Shown piece by piece: positions 39,061 through 47,401 of a DNA stretch of 64,000 bases. Under the pieces are notes generated by a model. That model was not told the origin of the DNA and ran no database searches. It worked only from the letters and a program-made list of their open reading frames with translations. Made by a program: the position numbers and the translations under genes. This DNA is from JASDSY01 sp041441465. Its GTDB lineage: Bacteria > Muiribacteriota > UBA9980. Location of the stretch: assembly GCA_041441465.1 (NCBI GenBank), contig JASDSY010000018.1, positions 3,858-67,857 on the forward strand, given 5' to 3'. Each line of letters starts with the position of its first letter. Within the stretch, counting starts at the first letter, position 1.

Positions 39061-39202
39061 CCATTCGCTTGATAATGGCGTAATTGTGATCTGGATAAAG
39101 TAATCGATAAATTACAGCTATTGAATGATTTCACGATATTTCTAACTCAACGCCTTATTAAAAATAATTCTAAAATATTACAGTATGAATTTTTAACCGT
39201 AG

Positions 39203-39250
39203 AAGGGGTGCTTTCCAAAATTAACTTTTGGCAGCCCCCCTTTTTATTTT
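39203..39250 (+). terminator. Rho-independent terminator after the giant-gene operon
   Basis: AGGGGTGCTTTCCAAAA (about 39204-39220) pairs with CTTTTGGCAGCCCCCCT (39225-39241) with a small internal bulge and a short loop. A run of T follows (TTTTTATTTTT). It lies about 150 nt past the pseudopilin-like gene. Confidence 0.85.
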
Positions 39251-39346
39251 TAGATTATGTTTGCTATAATTATACTAAATTATAACTTGTTTGTTCGGCT
39301 TAAATTGATATTGTCAAGGTAATGAATTAATAAGGTTGTTAATAAT

Positions 39347-39778
39347 ATGAGCGAAAAAGATTATACGAATGAGATTGAACTTATTGATATGCATTATGAG
39401 CATGATTCGATTTCTGACGAAGGGCAATTGCTTATAAAGGTTAAGCAAATTGATGATATTATTTTATGTAATGATGTCGAATGCGGTTCGCGTATTGAGT
39501 TTTTAAAGAAAAAAGAGAGTTATAAAGCATTTTTAATGACTTTTGCGATTATGGCTAAAGTTAATGAAGAACCTGGCGGAAAGAAAATTATTGAAAAAAA
39601 CACTAATAAAAGTGTTTTAAAAATGCGCGGCGTAGTTTTGGAAAAATACGGTGAATGGTATATATGCGATGTCGGTTTTTATATATACGCCATGTGCGCT
39701 ACAGCCGGCAGCAGTTTTAAACCTGGCGATTGGGTGAACTTAGCCGGCGGAGTGAGAGTCGAAATAGTTTTAGGATAA
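39347..39778 (+). CDS. Hypothetical protein, 143 aa
   Basis: No family is recognised. The product has no signal peptide or membrane segment. It appears beta-rich in its second half: VLKMRGVVLEKYGEWYICDVGFYIYAMC, then PGDWVNLAGGVRVEIVLG, which resembles an OB-like or SH3-like barrel end. Four Cys are present (residues about 41, 47, 107 and 117), two of them in ILCNDVECGS. The ATG is preceded by AAGGTTGTTAATA, a weak ribosome site. It stands alone between the 39203 terminator and the DUF3048 gene, 83 nt or more from each side. Confidence 0.65.
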   Translation: MSEKDYTNEIELIDMHYEHDSISDEGQLLIKVKQIDDIILCNDVECGSRIEFLKKKESYKAFLMTFAIMAKVNEEPGGKKIIEKNTNKSVLKMRGVVLEKYGEWYICDVGFYIYAMCATAGSSFKPGDWVNLAGGVRVEIVLG

Positions 39779-39803
39779 AATATTTATTTATAAAAATATG
39801 GTA

Positions 39804-39833
39804 TTGCAATATTGGGATAATTTTTGTTATAAC
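39804..39833 (+). promoter_or_regulatory. Weak candidate promoter for the DUF3048 gene
   Basis: TTGCAA (39804-39809), an 18-nt spacer, then TATAAC (39828-39833). Transcription would start about 35 nt before the chosen ATG. Confidence 0.35.
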
Positions 39834-39876
39834 TTAATTTAGAAGTAATAGTTATTTAGAAATGAAGGCGATATTT

Positions 39877-41142
39877 ATGAAAAAAAATGTTATTATAATG
39901 CATATTATGCTTGCATTTATTATATCATTTTATCTCAATGCTAACGCTCAGGAACAGGATGCCCTTTCGGCACCGCAGGGTACTATAGAAGTAACAGTTG
40001 ATTCGGTTGAAAGTGATTTAATAGAAAAAAATATTCCGCTTGAAAACGCTCAGCCGGCGGCTGCGGCTGATACGCAGGAACCTTCTGTCGGCGGGTTAAA
40101 ACCGCTGCCGGTTGAAAATACAACGCCCGAAGTCAGCCCTAATGATATAAAATTGGAAAGCAAAAATCCTAACGCCCAGGAAGTTTCGCATAACGCCGGC
40201 AGCCTTCCGCGCCCGGCGGCAATAATGATTGAAAATGAACCGCCCGCAAGGCCGCAGAGCGGATTATACGCAGCAAAAATATTATATGAAATTCAGGCCG
40301 AGGAAATTACAAGATTTATGGGAATTTATTATGATCTTGACCAGAATGTGGAAGTCGGCCCGATACGCAGTGCAAGGCATTATTTCGCTGACCTTTCTAC
40401 TATGTATGACGGCGTTTATACACACGTCGGCGGCTCGCCTCAGGGGCTTCAGGAAATTAAAGACCGCGGCATTAATAATATTAACGCTATAAAAGGTGAC
40501 AGAGGTTTTTATAGGACGAACGAAAGAAGGATACCTCATAACTTATATATAAAATTGCCTAACCTGAAAAAAGAAATTGCCAGGAAGAAGTATAATGCAA
40601 CTACCGATGCAAAACTGCCGTTTAATTTCTGGGACTCTAAAAAAACAAGCGAAGAACTTGCGGCGGCAGGAATTAAAGGCGAAAAAATCAAAAAAATACA
40701 TATACCTTATATGAAAAGTTACAGAGTTTCTTATGAATTTAACGAAGCGGAAAATAAATATATAAGACTTTATAATGATAAGCCGTTTAAGGATTATCGT
40801 AATCAGACCGTGGTTAGCGCTGATAATGTCGTTGTAATGAGATGTTATATGCATATTATCGATGAAAAAATGCGGCATGAAATGGATTTATATGAAGGCG
40901 GCACATGCGAAATTGGAATTGGCGGGCATTTTTTGGTGGGCAGCTGGGACCGTACCGATAAAAGCGGAATTATCAAATATTACGATGCCGATAAAAATGA
41001 AGTTAAATTTAATCCGGGAAATATAATCGTGCACGTAATACCGCCGAAACAAGCTGTAATTATTGATGATGTTAAAACGTATGCTTATGGCGTCGAAGCG
41101 GCCAGGCAGAAGAAAAATAAGAAAAAAAACGGCAATGATTAA
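39877..41142 (+). CDS. DUF3048 (YerB-like) exported protein
   Basis: I chose ATG 39877 rather than 39862 because GAAGGCGAT lies at the right distance before it and the protein then begins with a clean signal peptide (KKNVIIMHIMLAFIISFYLNANAQ). A Pro/Ala-rich linker of about 90 residues follows. The DUF3048 N-terminal domain begins RPAAIMIENEPPARPQSGL, continues with AKILYEIQAEEITRFMGIYYD and contains the family hallmark VGPIRSARHYFADLS. The C-terminal half (about residues 270-415) corresponds to the second DUF3048 domain. YerB of Bacillus is a lipoprotein of unknown function, but here no lipobox Cys is present, so a soluble periplasmic or secreted form is expected. Length (421 aa) is within the family range. 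Confidence 0.88.
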   Translation: MKKNVIIMHIMLAFIISFYLNANAQEQDALSAPQGTIEVTVDSVESDLIEKNIPLENAQPAAAADTQEPSVGGLKPLPVENTTPEVSPNDIKLESKNPNAQEVSHNAGSLPRPAAIMIENEPPARPQSGLYAAKILYEIQAEEITRFMGIYYDLDQNVEVGPIRSARHYFADLSTMYDGVYTHVGGSPQGLQEIKDRGINNINAIKGDRGFYRTNERRIPHNLYIKLPNLKKEIARKKYNATTDAKLPFNFWDSKKTSEELAAAGIKGEKIKKIHIPYMKSYRVSYEFNEAENKYIRLYNDKPFKDYRNQTVVSADNVVVMRCYMHIIDEKMRHEMDLYEGGTCEIGIGGHFLVGSWDRTDKSGIIKYYDADKNEVKFNPGNIIVHVIPPKQAVIIDDVKTYAYGVEAARQKKNKKKNGND

Positions 41143-41160
41143 AAAATATTTATGATAATG

Positions 41161-41244
41161 AGTTAAAATAATGATAATTATTGTTTGACGTTTTTTTAAA
41201 AAATAGTTGAAGTAACTTATAAGTTGATTTTAAAGTTATAATAA
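41161..41244 (+). promoter_or_regulatory. Candidate centromere-like repeats and -10 box before the ParM-like gene
   Basis: Three copies of an 11-mer AGTT(A/G)(A/T)A(A/G)TAA occur at 41161, 41205 and 41234. ATGATAAT is present at 41152 and 41171. A TATAAT box lies at 41237-41242. In type II partition systems the centromere parC sits at this place, upstream of parM. The copies are short in AT-rich DNA, so this is weak evidence. Confidence 0.25.
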
Positions 41245-41273
41245 AGTTTCCCACTCCGAAGGAGGATTTTTAT

Positions 41274-42506
41274 ATGCCAGATTTTAATTATTATGATGTT
41301 ACCCCGATAGGCGGCGAGCTTGGTACATCCATGAGTAAATTTTGTGAAGACGGCAGGGTTGTCGCTTTTTCATCGGTAATAGGCGATAGTCTTTCAGAGC
41401 ATCTTGAAAATAATTGGCGCAAAATGAACCGTTCAACGGATCATCGCTGGATAAGAAACCTCGCTATTTATGATGATTCGCGTAACTGCTGGCGTTATGT
41501 CGGCGCTATGACACGCAATTCGAATCAGACAAATTGGTTTACTCATAAAGGGGTAATTCAAAATTATGCGGACGCTTTTATAGGCATTCAGGCGGGTTTA
41601 TTCGCGTTGTCACAAGAACGCGAAGAAGCGGATATTCCGCCTTTAAAAAAAGTTGGAATCGGTTTTGGTATCCCGGTAAAAGCCGGAGAAAATGTTGCAG
41701 AAACATTTTTTAATTATATAAAATCGAGGCTTCATGAGGAAAAAGGCGAAAAGTTCATGATCATAAAGGCCAAAAACGTTGCGACAGGTGAAATTAAGGA
41801 ACTTAAGATCAGGCTTTCGTTCATGCTTTTACAGTTTCAGGCTTATGGCGCGTATATGGCATTGCTAATGAAAAAGTTCGCGATGAGATTATATAATACA
41901 TATATAGTCGACGTGGGACATGGTACCTGGATAAAACTGCCGGTATTGGAAAATGAAGCCGATATAAATCTTTCGGATTCCGTTCCTGAAGGTATTTTTA
42001 CTGTAACATCGAATATTTCCCAGATAGTTTTTGAAACGTCCGGAGAAAGATATAAAATTCCGGAACAAAGAATTATGGAAAAACTGCCGCGCAATGAATA
42101 TCAAATTGAAGTTCCGGGTAGCGGCATATTTGATTTCCGGGATATATTGGACAGTGAATGTTCTAATCTTTGCGAACATATTATGCAGGCGGTAAAAAAT
42201 GATCTGGTCGTAATTAACCGCAAAGGAAAAACAATCGATTATTTTGCGATGATTGGCGGCGGCGCATCGCTTATGTTTGACAGGTTCCGTGAAAAGATCC
42301 GCGAACATTACAATTGGACTGAAGAAATTGCTAAAGATAGAGTATTGTCGGCTCTCGATGTCGGAATTGATCACAGATATATTAACTGTGTCGGATTTAT
42401 GCTCTTAGCGCGCGATCAGATCGCTATCGAACTTGAACAGGAAGTCAACCCTAATTTTAATATTTCGTCTATTTCTACAGATGCGTTGGAAAATTTTAAA
42501 ATATAA
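41274..42506 (+). CDS. ParM/Alp-type actin-like ATPase
   Basis: The 410-residue product starts at ATG behind a strong GAAGGAGG site. It carries the actin-fold signature: a first phosphate loop region (GGELGTSMSK, residues about 13-22), an LKKVGIGFGIPV strand, a second phosphate loop in TYIVDVGHGTWIKLP (about 207-221), and the adenosine motif MIGGGASLMF (about 324-333). The family fit is ParM/StbA and archaeal Ta0583-like proteins (actin-like protein N-terminal domain) rather than MreB or FtsA. Such ATPases form dynamic filaments that push or position DNA. The next gene, 8 nt downstream, encodes a ribbon-helix-helix protein, the same order as parM-parR. The genomic context is chromosomal, so the cargo is unknown. 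Confidence 0.85.
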   Translation: MPDFNYYDVTPIGGELGTSMSKFCEDGRVVAFSSVIGDSLSEHLENNWRKMNRSTDHRWIRNLAIYDDSRNCWRYVGAMTRNSNQTNWFTHKGVIQNYADAFIGIQAGLFALSQEREEADIPPLKKVGIGFGIPVKAGENVAETFFNYIKSRLHEEKGEKFMIIKAKNVATGEIKELKIRLSFMLLQFQAYGAYMALLMKKFAMRLYNTYIVDVGHGTWIKLPVLENEADINLSDSVPEGIFTVTSNISQIVFETSGERYKIPEQRIMEKLPRNEYQIEVPGSGIFDFRDILDSECSNLCEHIMQAVKNDLVVINRKGKTIDYFAMIGGGASLMFDRFREKIREHYNWTEEIAKDRVLSALDVGIDHRYINCVGFMLLARDQIAIELEQEVNPNFNISSISTDALENFKI

Positions 42507-42514
42507 GGTGTAAT

Positions 42515-43231
42515 TTGAAGAAAAAAAACGGTACTGACGATAATAGCGAAAATAATAATAGCGGGAATAAATTATCTGCTAACAGCGGTTTTGGAGTCAA
42601 CTTCAATGTCGATTCCGAAACCGCCGCTACCGTTTCGGCGCAATGCTTGGAATTTAAAGTTTCACCCGAGGAATTCTTAAGTGTGGCAGTGCGGTTATTT
42701 ATTGATTTCAAATATATTGCGGAAGTTATCGGGCTTGATATTTTTACGATGCGCGATGAATTGATAAAAGCAATAATTAAAAGTCTGGGAGATAAAAATG
42801 AAGATGCCGGCGAAGGCAGCGTCAGGATCGATCACAAAGATGCATCGGCGGCTGAAATTAGCGGAAAAATTGAAAAGATAACTAATTTACTTAATGGCAT
42901 AAAATCAGTTCCCGGAGGAATGCCTGCTGAAACGAAGGGAGTCAGCGCGCGTCTTGAAGTTCAGAGCAATAAGATTGATTCTCTTAATATCGAGTTATCA
43001 GAAATAAAAGCTATGATATTTGATTTGAAAAATTCGATCGACGAAAATGAAACAGCTAAAATAAAAAATACCGCGAGGAAAGCAAAAACTGAAGAAGTAA
43101 AAAACGGCAGTGTTAACAATGAAAATAAGGCTAAAAAAATGGAAATTAACGGCGTGGTTTCAGAATTGAAATCTCCGCATGCCGCTTCGTATAAAGAAAA
43201 GCGGCGCAAGCTCGATAAGTTGAAATTTTAA
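42515..43231 (+). CDS. Ribbon-helix-helix protein, ParR-like adaptor candidate
   Basis: TTG start at 42515 behind AAGGTGTAAT, which overlaps the stop codon of the actin gene, indicating tight co-expression. Residues about 26-66 fit a ribbon-helix-helix fold: strand GVNFNVD, helix SETAATVSAQCLEF, turn KVSP, helix EEFLSVAVRLFIDF. A second helical segment follows (AEVIGLDIFTMRDELIKAIIKSL). Residues 105-175 are probably coiled coil (ISGKIEKITNLL, SNKIDSLNIELSEIKAMIFDLKNSI), and the tail is strongly basic (KEKRRKLDKLKF). ParR proteins are RHH dimers that bind parC and the ParM filament end; here the protein is longer (238 aa) than plasmid ParR. The assignment is by position and fold, not by sequence match. 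Confidence 0.6.
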   Translation: MKKKNGTDDNSENNNSGNKLSANSGFGVNFNVDSETAATVSAQCLEFKVSPEEFLSVAVRLFIDFKYIAEVIGLDIFTMRDELIKAIIKSLGDKNEDAGEGSVRIDHKDASAAEISGKIEKITNLLNGIKSVPGGMPAETKGVSARLEVQSNKIDSLNIELSEIKAMIFDLKNSIDENETAKIKNTARKAKTEEVKNGSVNNENKAKKMEINGVVSELKSPHAASYKEKRRKLDKLKF

Positions 43232-43275
43232 TGGCGCCTGCTGTTTTTATGAAACTAAAATAATGAGAATTGAAT

Positions 43276-44979
43276 ATGGAATTTAATGACGAAAATATTT
43301 TTAAACAAGTAATATTAAAAAAATTACAAATGATACTTGCCGGCAATTATCAAAATATCGTTGATAATTCCGGCAAGTTATTAAATTCTGATGAAATTGA
43401 AATCAATTCGTTATTATCTAAAGTTTCAAATAAACTTCAAGAAAAAGAAATTATTTCAAGGTTCGTTCCTGAAACTGTCGCGGAGCTTGCTAAAAGCAAT
43501 GATGGAACTATAAGTGTCGGCGGCAGTGAACGAAAAGTTACGGTGCTTTTTTCCGATATAAGAAATTTTACGGGTATGTCCGAAATATATTCTCCGGAAC
43601 AAATAGTTGAAATGCTTAACGGCTACCTTGAAATGATGGCCGGGGTTGTTAAACGCCATGGCGGCGTTGTTGATAAATTCATAGGTGATTCGATAATGGC
43701 CGTTTTTTATCCTGGTGTCATGAATGATGATGAAGCGCGCGCGGTTATGGCGGCTATGCAGATGAACGAGGAATTATGGCGTTTTAACGAAGAACGAGAA
43801 GCTAAAAATTTATTCACCATAAAAATAGGTATCGGCATAAATACGGGTGAGGTTATTGCGGGTTTGATAGGCTCGAGTTCCGGCAGGCTTGATTATACTG
43901 TAATCGGCGATACTGTAAATGTCGCGGCTCGGCTCGAGGGGATGTCGAAAATTGGCGGGTATACCAAGATAATCATCTCCGAAACTACATATAAGGCTGT
44001 TGCGCATCTTATTGATGTGACTTTAATAAATGCGGACCGTGTTAAGGGAAAAGAAAATCAAGTTATAATGTATGAAATCGTACAATTTAAAAACCCTGAA
44101 CTTTTCATCGAAGGGCTGAAGTCGCCTGATGAAAAAGTTCGTTATACTTCAGTTAATTTGATGGGACTTTCCGGCGACCCTCTCTTCATAGCTAACCTGT
44201 TGCCATGCCTGAAAGATACATCTTCGATTGTTCGTTATTCTGTCATAACTGCCCTTAAAAATTTAATGTATTTAAAAGAAAATATTGTCAAATGTATTTT
44301 TGAAATGCTGAATTCTGAAACTGATGAAAAAATTTTTTCAAGCCTTATAGCTGAAGTTGGAATGCTCGGGAATGATGAAGATAAAATAGCTTTGACTAAA
44401 TATTTTGGCCATGACAGCCGGCGTGTGCGCGCTAATATAATCGAAGCGATAATTAAAATTTCGGATAAAACAAAAATAATTTTGATTTTAAAGGAAAAAC
44501 TTAATGATCCGGACAACCGTAATCGCGCGAATGCGGCGATATGCTGCTATAATTCCGGATATTTGCCGGCTGTTCAAACTCTTTTTGAAATGTGCGGCGA
44601 CAGTGAAAATTTTTTGATGCGCGCTTCGGGTGCGTACGGACTGGGTGAAATCTATTCGCGCGAGTTTATGGCCGGTTTAATAATCGAAAATTCGCCGCTT
44701 TATAATTTAACTGAAATGATAGAGGAAAACAGTTCGAAAATGGCACATGCTTTGGAAATACTTGAGAATTTACTTGACGATCCTGAAAAAATGGTCAGGA
44801 ATAATGCAGCTCGGGCGCTCGGCCGCATTGGCAACAGCGCCGCTTTGAAAAAAATAATCTGTAAATATCTGCAAATAAAAAAACAGAAAAACGATTTGAA
44901 AGAATCTTTACTCGCTGCTTTAAAAGCTCAATCGGACGCGAAAACGGTCTCTTTGATTACAGGTGAACTGGATATATAA
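43276..44979 (+). CDS. Class III adenylate cyclase fused to HEAT repeats
   Basis: I start at ATG 43276, just after the alternative TTG 43270; the ribosome site is weak. Residues 1-70 are helical. Residues 85-260 are a class III nucleotidyl cyclase domain with every key residue: metal ligands D94 (LFSDIRNFT) and D138 (DKFIGDSIMAVF), purine-selecting K134 and D206 (RLDYTVIGD), and transition-state N215 and R219 (NVAARLE). The Lys/Asp pair predicts ATP as substrate. Residues 265-567 are HEAT-like repeats (SPDEKVRYTSVNLMG, DTSSIVRYSVITALKN, HDSRRVRANIIEAI, DPEKMVRNNAARALGRIG). There is no membrane segment, so this is a cytosolic cyclase probably controlled by proteins docking on the HEAT solenoid. 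It follows the ParM/RHH pair by 44 nt. Confidence 0.92.
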   Translation: MEFNDENIFKQVILKKLQMILAGNYQNIVDNSGKLLNSDEIEINSLLSKVSNKLQEKEIISRFVPETVAELAKSNDGTISVGGSERKVTVLFSDIRNFTGMSEIYSPEQIVEMLNGYLEMMAGVVKRHGGVVDKFIGDSIMAVFYPGVMNDDEARAVMAAMQMNEELWRFNEEREAKNLFTIKIGIGINTGEVIAGLIGSSSGRLDYTVIGDTVNVAARLEGMSKIGGYTKIIISETTYKAVAHLIDVTLINADRVKGKENQVIMYEIVQFKNPELFIEGLKSPDEKVRYTSVNLMGLSGDPLFIANLLPCLKDTSSIVRYSVITALKNLMYLKENIVKCIFEMLNSETDEKIFSSLIAEVGMLGNDEDKIALTKYFGHDSRRVRANIIEAIIKISDKTKIILILKEKLNDPDNRNRANAAICCYNSGYLPAVQTLFEMCGDSENFLMRASGAYGLGEIYSREFMAGLIIENSPLYNLTEMIEENSSKMAHALEILENLLDDPEKMVRNNAARALGRIGNSAALKKIICKYLQIKKQKNDLKESLLAALKAQSDAKTVSLITGELDI

Positions 44980-45055
44980 TTTTTTATAAATTTAGCGGAT
45001 TAAAAAGTGATTTTCGATTTAATAAATTAATAATAAGGCCGATACTGTTAGTGTT

Positions 45056-46093
45056 ATGTATTTTAATATCATTTTTTTACTTATTTTAAGCGGATTTTTA
45101 GCCTACAGCGGCGATGTGTTAGGCCGTAAAATAGGCAAATGGCGTCTTTCATTTTTGGGAATGAGGCCTAAAAATACCGCTATCGTAATATCTATTGTTA
45201 CCGGTATGATTACTACCATTATTACGCTTTTTATTGTAAGCATATTTTCTGAAGAAGCACGCATAGCGTTATTCAAAATAGATGAAATAAGGCGTGAGCG
45301 TGAAGAGTTTACCGGAAAACTAAACGAGGTGAAAAATAATTTCGACTCGATAAAACTTGAATATGAAAGATCGCTTTCAGTTGTTAAGGAATTGAATGAG
45401 TCTAAAGAAAGCCTCAAAGCGGAAATTGCCAGTATGGAAAAGACGCTGGAAATAAAGAAACGTGAAAAAGTGGTATTTCAGCCTGACGAATTAATAGATT
45501 ATGTCGTTATAACATCTGAGATAAAAATTAATGATGCCGAGAAGCTTTTTACTGAAATGATAGAGCGTATCAGAAAGGTATGTATACAGCTCGGCGTTAA
45601 AGTGCGGTCGGTAAATGAAATCTGGGCTCAATTAAAAGAACCTCTCCTTGGTGTTGTTAAAAATATTAAACCTAAAGAAGAACTCGTAGTTTACTTGAAG
45701 ACAACGCAGCGTGTTATGGAAGGCGAGTTTCTCGACGATGTGAATGTACAGGTGCAAAAGAATCGCACTATTTATAAAAAAGGCCAGGTGCTGACATTTG
45801 AAAGTTATGAAGGCGAAACCAAAGAAGTTTATACTGGCTACGTAATTGACGGCAGCAAACCTCGTGAGCATATAAAAATAGAATTGATAGGATTATTGAA
45901 TAAGCTGAGCGGCAAGGCGAAGGAAGACGGCCTTATAATCGAGCCGCTTATGGGATTTGATTCGATAAAACTTCATGATATTATAAATAAAATCAAGGAA
46001 TATAACTGTAAAACGCGTTTAAATATAGAAATTTCAGATGACGTTTCGATCGTCGGGCCGTTTTCATTTTTGATACAAGTCTATAAACTTTAA
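45056..46093 (+). CDS. DUF3084 membrane protein
   Basis: The 345-residue protein has two N-terminal membrane helices (residues 1-16 and 44-66). Between them is the typical DUF3084 segment with SGDVLGRKIGKWRLSFLGMRPKNTA. A coiled coil follows (about 75-140) and then a soluble C-terminal domain (VVFQPDELIDYVVI to the end). DUF3084 proteins occur in cyanobacteria and several other phyla; their function is not known, and the layout suggests a membrane-tethered coiled-coil protein. The ATG has no well-placed Shine-Dalgarno site (AAGG lies about 17 nt upstream). The gene is followed by the 46116-46146 palindrome. Confidence 0.8.
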   Translation: MYFNIIFLLILSGFLAYSGDVLGRKIGKWRLSFLGMRPKNTAIVISIVTGMITTIITLFIVSIFSEEARIALFKIDEIRREREEFTGKLNEVKNNFDSIKLEYERSLSVVKELNESKESLKAEIASMEKTLEIKKREKVVFQPDELIDYVVITSEIKINDAEKLFTEMIERIRKVCIQLGVKVRSVNEIWAQLKEPLLGVVKNIKPKEELVVYLKTTQRVMEGEFLDDVNVQVQKNRTIYKKGQVLTFESYEGETKEVYTGYVIDGSKPREHIKIELIGLLNKLSGKAKEDGLIIEPLMGFDSIKLHDIINKIKEYNCKTRLNIEISDDVSIVGPFSFLIQVYKL

Positions 46094-46115
46094 AAAATCA
46101 TATAATTGCCATTTG

Positions 46116-46146
46116 AATTTAACCGATTTGACAAATCGGTTAAATT
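46116..46146. promoter_or_regulatory. Perfect 15-bp inverted repeat over the wecA promoter -35 box
   Basis: AATTTAACCGATTTG (46116-46130), a single central A, then the exact reverse complement CAAATCGGTTAAATT (46132-46146). It spans the -35 hexamer of the downstream promoter and lies 22 nt past the DUF3084 stop. It could be an operator, or a hairpin ending the upstream transcript, although no clean T-run follows. Confidence 0.75.
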
Positions 46147-46156
46147 ATTTTATAAT
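46128..46156 (+). promoter_or_regulatory. Consensus sigma70-type promoter of the wecA-holB-ricT operon
   Basis: TTGACA (46128-46133), exactly 17 nt, TATAAT (46151-46156). The expected transcription start is near 46163, which excludes translation from the upstream TTG at 46106 and supports ATG 46193. Confidence 0.88.
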
Positions 46157-46192
46157 CACTTCTCTAAAAAATTAAAATTAAAAGTTATAATT

Positions 46193-47371
46193 ATGAATAA
46201 TATTGATTTATTTGCTCCTAAGATTGCCATAAGTTTTTTAACGTCACTTGTGGCATGCATTATATTAACGCCGGCCGCAATGAAATTATCCGAGCGGTTC
46301 GGAATTATGGATAAACCTTCGCCTCGGAAAATTCACAATGTACCTAAAGGCAGACTTGGCGGGCTTGCTATATATTTTTCTTTTATGATTGGTTTGTTTG
46401 TACCGATTATGATAGGCTGGCCTCTTAAAACATCTTTTGTTACTTCGATTTCTTTAGACAATTCGATCGTCGGGTTTCTTATTTCGTCATTGGTTATTGT
46501 TATATTAGGAGTTCTGGATGATAAATATGATCTGAAACCCGGAGTGAAATTTTTAGTCCAGATTGTCGCGGCTTTTATTCTTGTGGTATTTGGTTTGAAA
46601 ATAGAGGTTGTAAGCGGTATCCAGCCGGGTACAAGATTTGATCCGGGTTTTTTTAAAGTGCCGATTACGGTTTTCTGGATAGTTGCGCTTACGAATATGA
46701 TAAATTTTATAGACGGCCTCGACGGGCTGGCTTCCGGGATTACAGCTATCAGCGCGGTCGCGCTAATTGTCGTGAATTATCTCGATAAGCTTTCATTAAA
46801 TTCGTGCGTCATGCTTGCCGCTATGGCCGGCGCCTGCATTGGTTTTTTGCGTTATAATTTTTATCCGGCAAAAATTTTTATGGGTGATTGTGGCGCTACG
46901 TTTCTAGGATTTACACTTGGTGTAACATCTGTTATGGGTGCATTTAAAAGCGCAACTTTCGCGATCGTTCTGGTGCCGTTTTTAGCGCTTCTTATTCCTA
47001 TATTTGATATGGTTTATGCGGTTTTCCGGCGTATCGTGCGCGAAATGCCTCCGCATATCGCTGACAAGGAACATCTGCACCATCAATTTCTTGAATTGGG
47101 CCTTTCACATCCGCAGGCTGTAGCTGTTTTATATTTGATAGCTATGGGATTGGCTTTTTTCTCGGCTTTCGTAATGCCGAAAATCAATAATATAAAGGCG
47201 ACCTTTTTGCTTTTGTTGATGTGCCTTTTATTTGTTGTCGGAATGATAAGGATAAGACACTTTATCAACTCGAAAAATAAAAGAAAAAATTATGAATTTA
47301 ACGATTCAAACGCTGATGTGACTAATGTCTCCTCTAACTCATCCGCAAACAATCAAAAAACAATCAAATGA
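46193..47371 (+). CDS. wecA: Undecaprenyl-phosphate GlcNAc-1-phosphate transferase (WecA/TagO/MraY family)
   Basis: This polytopic membrane enzyme transfers a sugar-1-phosphate from a UDP-sugar to undecaprenyl phosphate, the first step of a lipid-linked surface glycan. ATG 46193 is chosen because the promoter at 46128-46156 lies inside the longer frame. About 10-11 hydrophobic segments are visible. Conserved motifs in order are MDKPSPRKIHNVPKGRLGG (about residue 38), LDDKYDLKPGVKF (about 108), the catalytic NMINFIDGLDGLASG (about 167), FMGDCGATFLG (about 229) and the cytoplasmic HLHHQFLELG (about 293). The HLHH motif favours WecA/TagO over MraY. The tail after the last helix is Asn/Ser rich. 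The product is 392 aa, normal for the family. The exact sugar donor cannot be told from sequence. holB follows after 30 nt. Confidence 0.9.
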   Translation: MNNIDLFAPKIAISFLTSLVACIILTPAAMKLSERFGIMDKPSPRKIHNVPKGRLGGLAIYFSFMIGLFVPIMIGWPLKTSFVTSISLDNSIVGFLISSLVIVILGVLDDKYDLKPGVKFLVQIVAAFILVVFGLKIEVVSGIQPGTRFDPGFFKVPITVFWIVALTNMINFIDGLDGLASGITAISAVALIVVNYLDKLSLNSCVMLAAMAGACIGFLRYNFYPAKIFMGDCGATFLGFTLGVTSVMGAFKSATFAIVLVPFLALLIPIFDMVYAVFRRIVREMPPHIADKEHLHHQFLELGLSHPQAVAVLYLIAMGLAFFSAFVMPKINNIKATFLLLLMCLLFVVGMIRIRHFINSKNKRKNYEFNDSNADVTNVSSNSSANNQKTIK

Positions 47372-47401
47372 AAAAACTTTAAACGCAAATGAGCGTGAAT
47401 T

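Noticed and set aside
39060..39079. Small hairpin GCCATT/AATGGC after the pseudopilin-like gene
   Set aside because: The stem is only 6 bp and has no T-run; the stronger terminator is at 39203-39250.
41889..42374. Minus-strand ORF of 161 codons opposite the actin-like gene
   Set aside because: It lies wholly opposite a conserved gene and shows no family features.
46106..46192. Extended N-terminus of the WecA-type protein from TTG 46106
   Set aside because: A consensus promoter (46128-46156) lies inside this stretch, and the family N-terminus begins at ATG 46193.
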